DNA of 44,413 nt from the NCBI RefSeq assembly GCF_029960645.1, contig NZ_JASBQY010000013.1, positions 65,238 through 109,650 on the forward strand, given 5' to 3'. Source of the DNA: Arthrobacter sp. AL12. GTDB lineage: Bacteria > Actinomycetota > Actinomycetes > Actinomycetales > Micrococcaceae. The notes below the pieces were generated by a model. That model ran no database searches. It was not told where the DNA came from and was given only the letters and a program-made list of their open reading frames with translations. Of the stretch, positions 41,116 through 44,413 are shown one piece after another. Positions within the stretch are counted from its first letter, which is position 1; each line of letters starts with the position of its first letter. The position numbers were made by a program, and so were the translations under genes.

Positions 41116-42558
41116 ATGTTCAGCCACGTCCGCCGTCCGGGATCATCACGGGAACCAGTGCGTGCAGCCGCGGGGGCTCACCGGAATGCTGGGACCGCCG
41201 CGCCACCGCCGAAAATGACGTCGAGGTTCCGGCGACTCGTGGTCGGCCTCGCAGCGCTGACCCTGGCCGTGGCCGGAGGCCTTGTCGCGGCAGCCCCCTC
41301 AACCGGCGCCGAGCAGGAACAACGCTACATCGTGGTGCTCAAGGACGGCGTTGTTGACGCCGGCGCAGCGGCCGCGACACAACAGAGCAGCTATGGCCTT
41401 TCCGTTTCCACGGTCTACCGGGCCGCCGTGAGCGGGTACGCCGCCACTATGACGGCATCCGTCGCGGCCCGCCTCGCTGCTGACCCCGGCGTTGACTTCG
41501 TCACTCTTGCCCGGGCCTTCGAGGAGCCCCGGGCCCCCGGGCCGGGCACCCAGGTGGAACCGCTCTGGTGGCTGAGGATCGGCGGCTCTGCCTCTGCGGC
41601 CACGGACTCCGACGCAGGCGCGGATCCCGTAGGCGTCAACGTGGCCGTGATTGACAGCGGCATCGACGGTAGCCATCCCGACCTCAACGTGCGCGGCGGC
41701 ATCGACTGCTCCACCGGGTCGCCGGTCAAGGTGGACCCCACGGATGACGTTGGACACGGGACCTTTGTGGCCGGGGTCATCGGAGCGAAGGACAACAACG
41801 AGGGCGTGATCGGCGCGGCACCGGGAACCCCGCTGTGGTCCGTTCGCGTAGTTGACGACGCCGGCGTGATCACGGAGGACATGCTCATCTGCGCCATCGA
41901 CTGGGTAACGGCGACGCGCAAGGACGAGGACCCGAAGAACGACATTGAGGTGGCCAACATCAGCATCGGCGGTCCGGGTGCCGATACCGCCGACTGCGGC
42001 AAGGGCACGGATCCGATGCACTACGCCATCTGCCGCTCGGTGAAGGCCGGAGTCGTGTACGCCGTCGCCGCCGGAAACTCCGGTGAGGACATCGCCGGCA
42101 CGGTCCCTGCCACGTACGACGAGGTGCTGACCGCCACGGCGATGGCAGACTTCGACGGAAAACCTGACGGCCTCGGGGCCCCGGTATGCGGGGCCGAGGA
42201 CTGGTCTGGCGTGGGGCAGCTGGATGACCGTCCGGCGTTCTTCTCCAACTACGCCAGCAAGGCCAGGGACAAGGCCCACACCATTGCCGGCCCAGGGGTC
42301 TGTGTGACCTCCACCGCGCCGGGCGGCTATTCCGTGGCCCACGGAACCAGCTTTGCCAGCCCTGCTGTCGCCGGCTCCGTGGCGCTGTGCATCGGTTTAG
42401 GGGAGTGTGAGGGTTCGGGCGAGGATGTGATGTCCCAGTTCCTGGACATCACATCCTCGTACAACCAGAAACACCGCGACTTCGGCTTCGAGGGCGACCC
42501 ACTGCGCCCGATCGATGGGCACTACTACGGTTATCTGACCCAGATCGCACGGTACTGA
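41116..42558 (+). CDS. Secreted subtilisin-like serine protease (S8 family)
   Basis: This 480-residue protein has an N-terminal basic stretch, a signal peptide (about 34-65, with core RLVVGLAALTLAVAGGLVAA), an I9-type propeptide (RYIVVLKDG onward to about 135) and a catalytic domain with Asp 180 (VIDSGIDGSHPDL), His 214 (GHGTFVAG), oxyanion Asn 321 (AAGNSG) and Ser 412 (HGTSFASP). It should be secreted and self-activated. GGGAGGCC before the ATG at 41116 supports this start, which puts 33 residues before the signal core; the Met at residue 34 is the alternative. A 16-bp inverted repeat lies near its 3' end. Confidence 0.93.
   Translation: MFSHVRRPGSSREPVRAAAGAHRNAGTAAPPPKMTSRFRRLVVGLAALTLAVAGGLVAAAPSTGAEQEQRYIVVLKDGVVDAGAAAATQQSSYGLSVSTVYRAAVSGYAATMTASVAARLAADPGVDFVTLARAFEEPRAPGPGTQVEPLWWLRIGGSASAATDSDAGADPVGVNVAVIDSGIDGSHPDLNVRGGIDCSTGSPVKVDPTDDVGHGTFVAGVIGAKDNNEGVIGAAPGTPLWSVRVVDDAGVITEDMLICAIDWVTATRKDEDPKNDIEVANISIGGPGADTADCGKGTDPMHYAICRSVKAGVVYAVAAGNSGEDIAGTVPATYDEVLTATAMADFDGKPDGLGAPVCGAEDWSGVGQLDDRPAFFSNYASKARDKAHTIAGPGVCVTSTAPGGYSVAHGTSFASPAVAGSVALCIGLGECEGSGEDVMSQFLDITSSYNQKHRDFGFEGDPLRPIDGHYYGYLTQIARY
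42420..42459. repeat. 16-bp perfect inverted repeat inside the protease gene
   Basis: CGAGGATGTGATGTCC (42420-42435) and GGACATCACATCCTCG (42444-42459) are perfect complements with an 8-base loop. It lies in coding sequence for EDVMSQFLDITSS, about 100 bp before the stop. Confidence 0.85.
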
Positions 42559-42595
42559 ACCGGGTCGCGGCCACGGGCCAAGAGGCGCCAGCCCG

Positions 42596-43207
42596 CTAGG
42601 AACCGGGCCAGAACCGCCGCCACCACCGGCGGCGAATCCGGTCCGGTTCCAGCTGCGCTTCAAGTTCAGCGACGACGGCGGCACGGACCGCGCGGCGTTC
42701 CGCCCAGAGTCGCACCTCGGACTCGACGTCGCGGGTCTTGGTGACGACCGGCGGACCGCCCTGCAGCTGCCGCCTGGCATCGATCACGCGGGCGTTGAAG
42801 TCTTCCAGCAGCTGGCGGACCTGCGTTTCGGAGTGCTGCTCGTCGATCCGGTCATCGAGCCCGGCGTCCTCGGTGCGGAGCAGGATGGCCTTGGGACCCA
42901 TCCCGGTGATGTTTTCGCGTTCCATCAGGCCCTTGACCCACCAGTCGGGGTCGTACTTCTCCCCCAGCCCGGGGATGGGTTTTCCGGCGTATTTTAGATG
43001 GTCGAATTTGCCCTGCGCCATGGCGTCGCGGATCAGGTACTCAGCTCTGGCGGCATCGTCGAATTTTGCGCGCAGCTCCCTTTCCTTCTCGTCGGCGGCG
43101 GCCAGTTCCTCCTCTTCCTGGACCGTCATTCCGCTCACCCGGAAGGAGCGAAGTTCCGCCGCACGCTCCACCCGGCGCCGGAACGACCCGTTTGACCCGC
43201 CTCCCAT
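42596..43207 (-). CDS. DUF1992 (DnaJ homologue subfamily C member 28-like) protein
   Basis: This 203-residue protein has a DUF1992 domain at about 50-125: AEYLIRDAMAQGKFDHL, KPIPGLGEKYDPDWWVKGLM, ERENITG. The J-domain itself is absent. Helical, charged flanks surround it, and the C-terminus is basic and Trp/Arg-rich (IRRRWWRRFWP). Function is unknown; the family is sometimes linked to chaperones by name only. GGAAGGGG lies 5 bases before the ATG. It converges with the protease gene. Confidence 0.88.
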   Translation of the reverse strand: MGGGSNGSFRRRVERAAELRSFRVSGMTVQEEEELAAADEKERELRAKFDDAARAEYLIRDAMAQGKFDHLKYAGKPIPGLGEKYDPDWWVKGLMERENITGMGPKAILLRTEDAGLDDRIDEQHSETQVRQLLEDFNARVIDARRQLQGGPPVVTKTRDVESEVRLWAERRAVRAAVVAELEAQLEPDRIRRRWWRRFWPGS

Positions 43208-43380
43208 GGATTCCCCTTCCTGTCAGCGCGGCTATACGCCTGCTTCCAGTATGCGAATCAAAGCCCCGGCGGCCAAGGACGGAAGGTCGAGGACGGACGG
43301 CCCGCTGCGCACCGGCAAGCACGCACGGTGATAGCCCGTGGAGTCCCGGGATGTCAGCGCAGACTCATTTCCGGCCTCGA

Positions 43381-44388
43381 TCAGGTGGCTTCCCGCCAGG
43401 GAGGGCTGCGATGGGGCAGGGGTGCCGAACCGGTCTGGAGGGATCCGGAGCCTTGGGCGAGTCGCCGGCCACGGAAGTACCCTGCGGCGGTGAACGCGAG
43501 AACCGCCACGTAGGCCCCGGCACGGCGCAAGCCCTCGGGGTCCCGCCCCCTGCTCCAATCCGCCAGAGCGGAAACGACCGCCCGCGGCAAGACGCTGCGC
43601 ACGTACCGCCGCTCGGGGCCGAGGGCCCTCTTATGGCCCACCACCTGGCTGACCTGGGCTTTGGAAATGCCCTCCGACCAGGAACGCTCCAGCATGTAGC
43701 GGAAGGTCCCCCGATGGACCGGGACGTGGTGACGCACCATGGCTGCCGGCTCGTACACGACGCGCGACCCCGGGGAGCCAATCGCAGCGCGGATGCAGAT
43801 TTCGGTTTCTTCGCATCCCAGCGGTTTCGTGCCTTGGCGTCCGAGGGCGAGATTGAATCCGCCAACCTGCTGGAGCACCTGAAGCCGGAAGGACATGTTG
43901 GCGCCGATGACATTGCGCACTTCGGATGCCACCTTCGGCATGCCGCGGTGGCTGCAGCCGACGATCCAGTCAAGTTCCGGGCCGAAATGACCGGGCCGGC
44001 CGCCTTCCCAGACAGGATCGACCTTTCCGCCGACGGCCAGTACGTCGGAATCGTCGTAGAGGGCCGTTAGCTTTTCGAGCCAGTCCGGAGCCGCCACGGC
44101 GTCGTCGTCCAAGAACGCCACAATGTCGGAGGTGGCCAGCCCTACACCCGTGTTACGGGCTCCGGAGAGCCCTTGAAGTCCCGAGCTCTCCACCAGTGTT
44201 ACGTCCTGCACGGCGGCCACCAGCCTCTTGTACAGGTCCTCATTGTGGTCCACCACAACTATCACTTGTTTGGGCCGGAGCGTCTGGGCGTGGACGGAGT
44301 CGATGACGTCCATCAGTAGGTCCCAGCGCTGCTCGGTATAGGAGCAGATAACCACCGACGCGGATGGCCGGAAATTGAAGTCGAGCAC
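43381..44388 (-). CDS. Family 2 glycosyltransferase
   Basis: This 335-residue protein has a GT-A fold: SVVICSYTEQRWDLL (11-25), SGARNTGVGLA, the metal-binding DDD at 94-96 in AFLDDDAVA, and ANMSFR and GCEETEICIR further on. It transfers a sugar from a nucleotide donor, probably for cell-wall or exopolysaccharide synthesis. The C-terminal region (about 280-305) has a short hydrophobic helix that may associate with the membrane. The GTG start follows AAAGGAG by six bases. At the window edge a frame ending MAKGA and a stop (44390-44407) overlaps this ribosome site, so an upstream gene outside the window is probably coupled. Confidence 0.9.
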   Translation of the reverse strand: MLDFNFRPSASVVICSYTEQRWDLLMDVIDSVHAQTLRPKQVIVVVDHNEDLYKRLVAAVQDVTLVESSGLQGLSGARNTGVGLATSDIVAFLDDDAVAAPDWLEKLTALYDDSDVLAVGGKVDPVWEGGRPGHFGPELDWIVGCSHRGMPKVASEVRNVIGANMSFRLQVLQQVGGFNLALGRQGTKPLGCEETEICIRAAIGSPGSRVVYEPAAMVRHHVPVHRGTFRYMLERSWSEGISKAQVSQVVGHKRALGPERRYVRSVLPRAVVSALADWSRGRDPEGLRRAGAYVAVLAFTAAGYFRGRRLAQGSGSLQTGSAPLPHRSPPWREAT

Positions 44389-44413
44389 TTTAGGCTCCTT
44401 TCGCCATGGTGAT

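Overview
The window is high-GC DNA from a Gram-positive actinobacterium, most likely a Micrococcaceae member close to Arthrobacter or Pseudarthrobacter. The evidence is the codon usage, the strong AAGGAG-type ribosome sites, the frequent ATGA gene overlaps and a gene set that includes an HspR-like MerR regulator, GAF-ANTAR proteins, DUF2630 and SCP-type proteins. The genus is inferred from gene content, not from a marker gene. It reads as chromosomal; no transposase, integrase, phage gene or CRISPR array was found.

Layout. 0.2-3.9 kb: a two-gene heterodimeric ABC exporter, then tRNA-Pro(CGG) and a terminator. 4.2-5.9 kb: the most interesting locus. It holds a secreted 81-residue precursor carrying four copies of the octapeptide IGNWPDPM, divergent from an HTH-TPR regulator. 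The shared 144-bp intergenic region contains facing promoter-like elements and a tandem operator-like repeat. This looks like a peptide-pheromone/receptor pair. 5.9-8.2 kb: purD-purC. 8.2-8.55 kb: tandem 85-bp repeats with GGACATGTCC palindromes. 8.5-11.7 kb: a membrane molybdopterin oxidoreductase, an asparaginase and an SCP-like protein. 11.7-14.0 kb: an SDR, a small membrane protein, a HAD phosphatase and a YegP-like protein. 14.1-19.6 kb: GH15 glucoamylase-like, DUF72, APP1-like phosphatase and GH1 beta-glucosidase genes.

19.6-24.4 kb is a zone of gene decay: a frameshifted unknown gene, an hsp20 with its core deleted, a YjbR/MmcQ gene with an internal deletion, and a mannonate dehydratase reduced to its C-terminus. 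Intact genes lie among them: a J-domain protein, an HspR-like MerR, a PAP2 phosphatase and a DNA alkylation repair protein. 24.4-26.3 kb: a sugar dehydrogenase/epimerase and an aldo/keto reductase.

26.5-38.4 kb looks like a stress or dormancy island: universal stress protein, membrane proteins, SRPBCC, DUF302, a phosphoribosyltransferase-hydrolase fusion, an Mg-type P-ATPase, two alpha/beta hydrolases, a VOC protein, a PfpI/DJ-1 protein, DUF2630 and several small hydrophilic proteins. Weak DosR-like sites precede some of these genes. 38.7-40.2 kb: two convergent GAF-ANTAR proteins. 40.4-44.4 kb: two small proteins, a secreted subtilisin-like protease, a DUF1992 protein and a family 2 glycosyltransferase.

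All identifications come from reading motifs by eye; no database search was possible.
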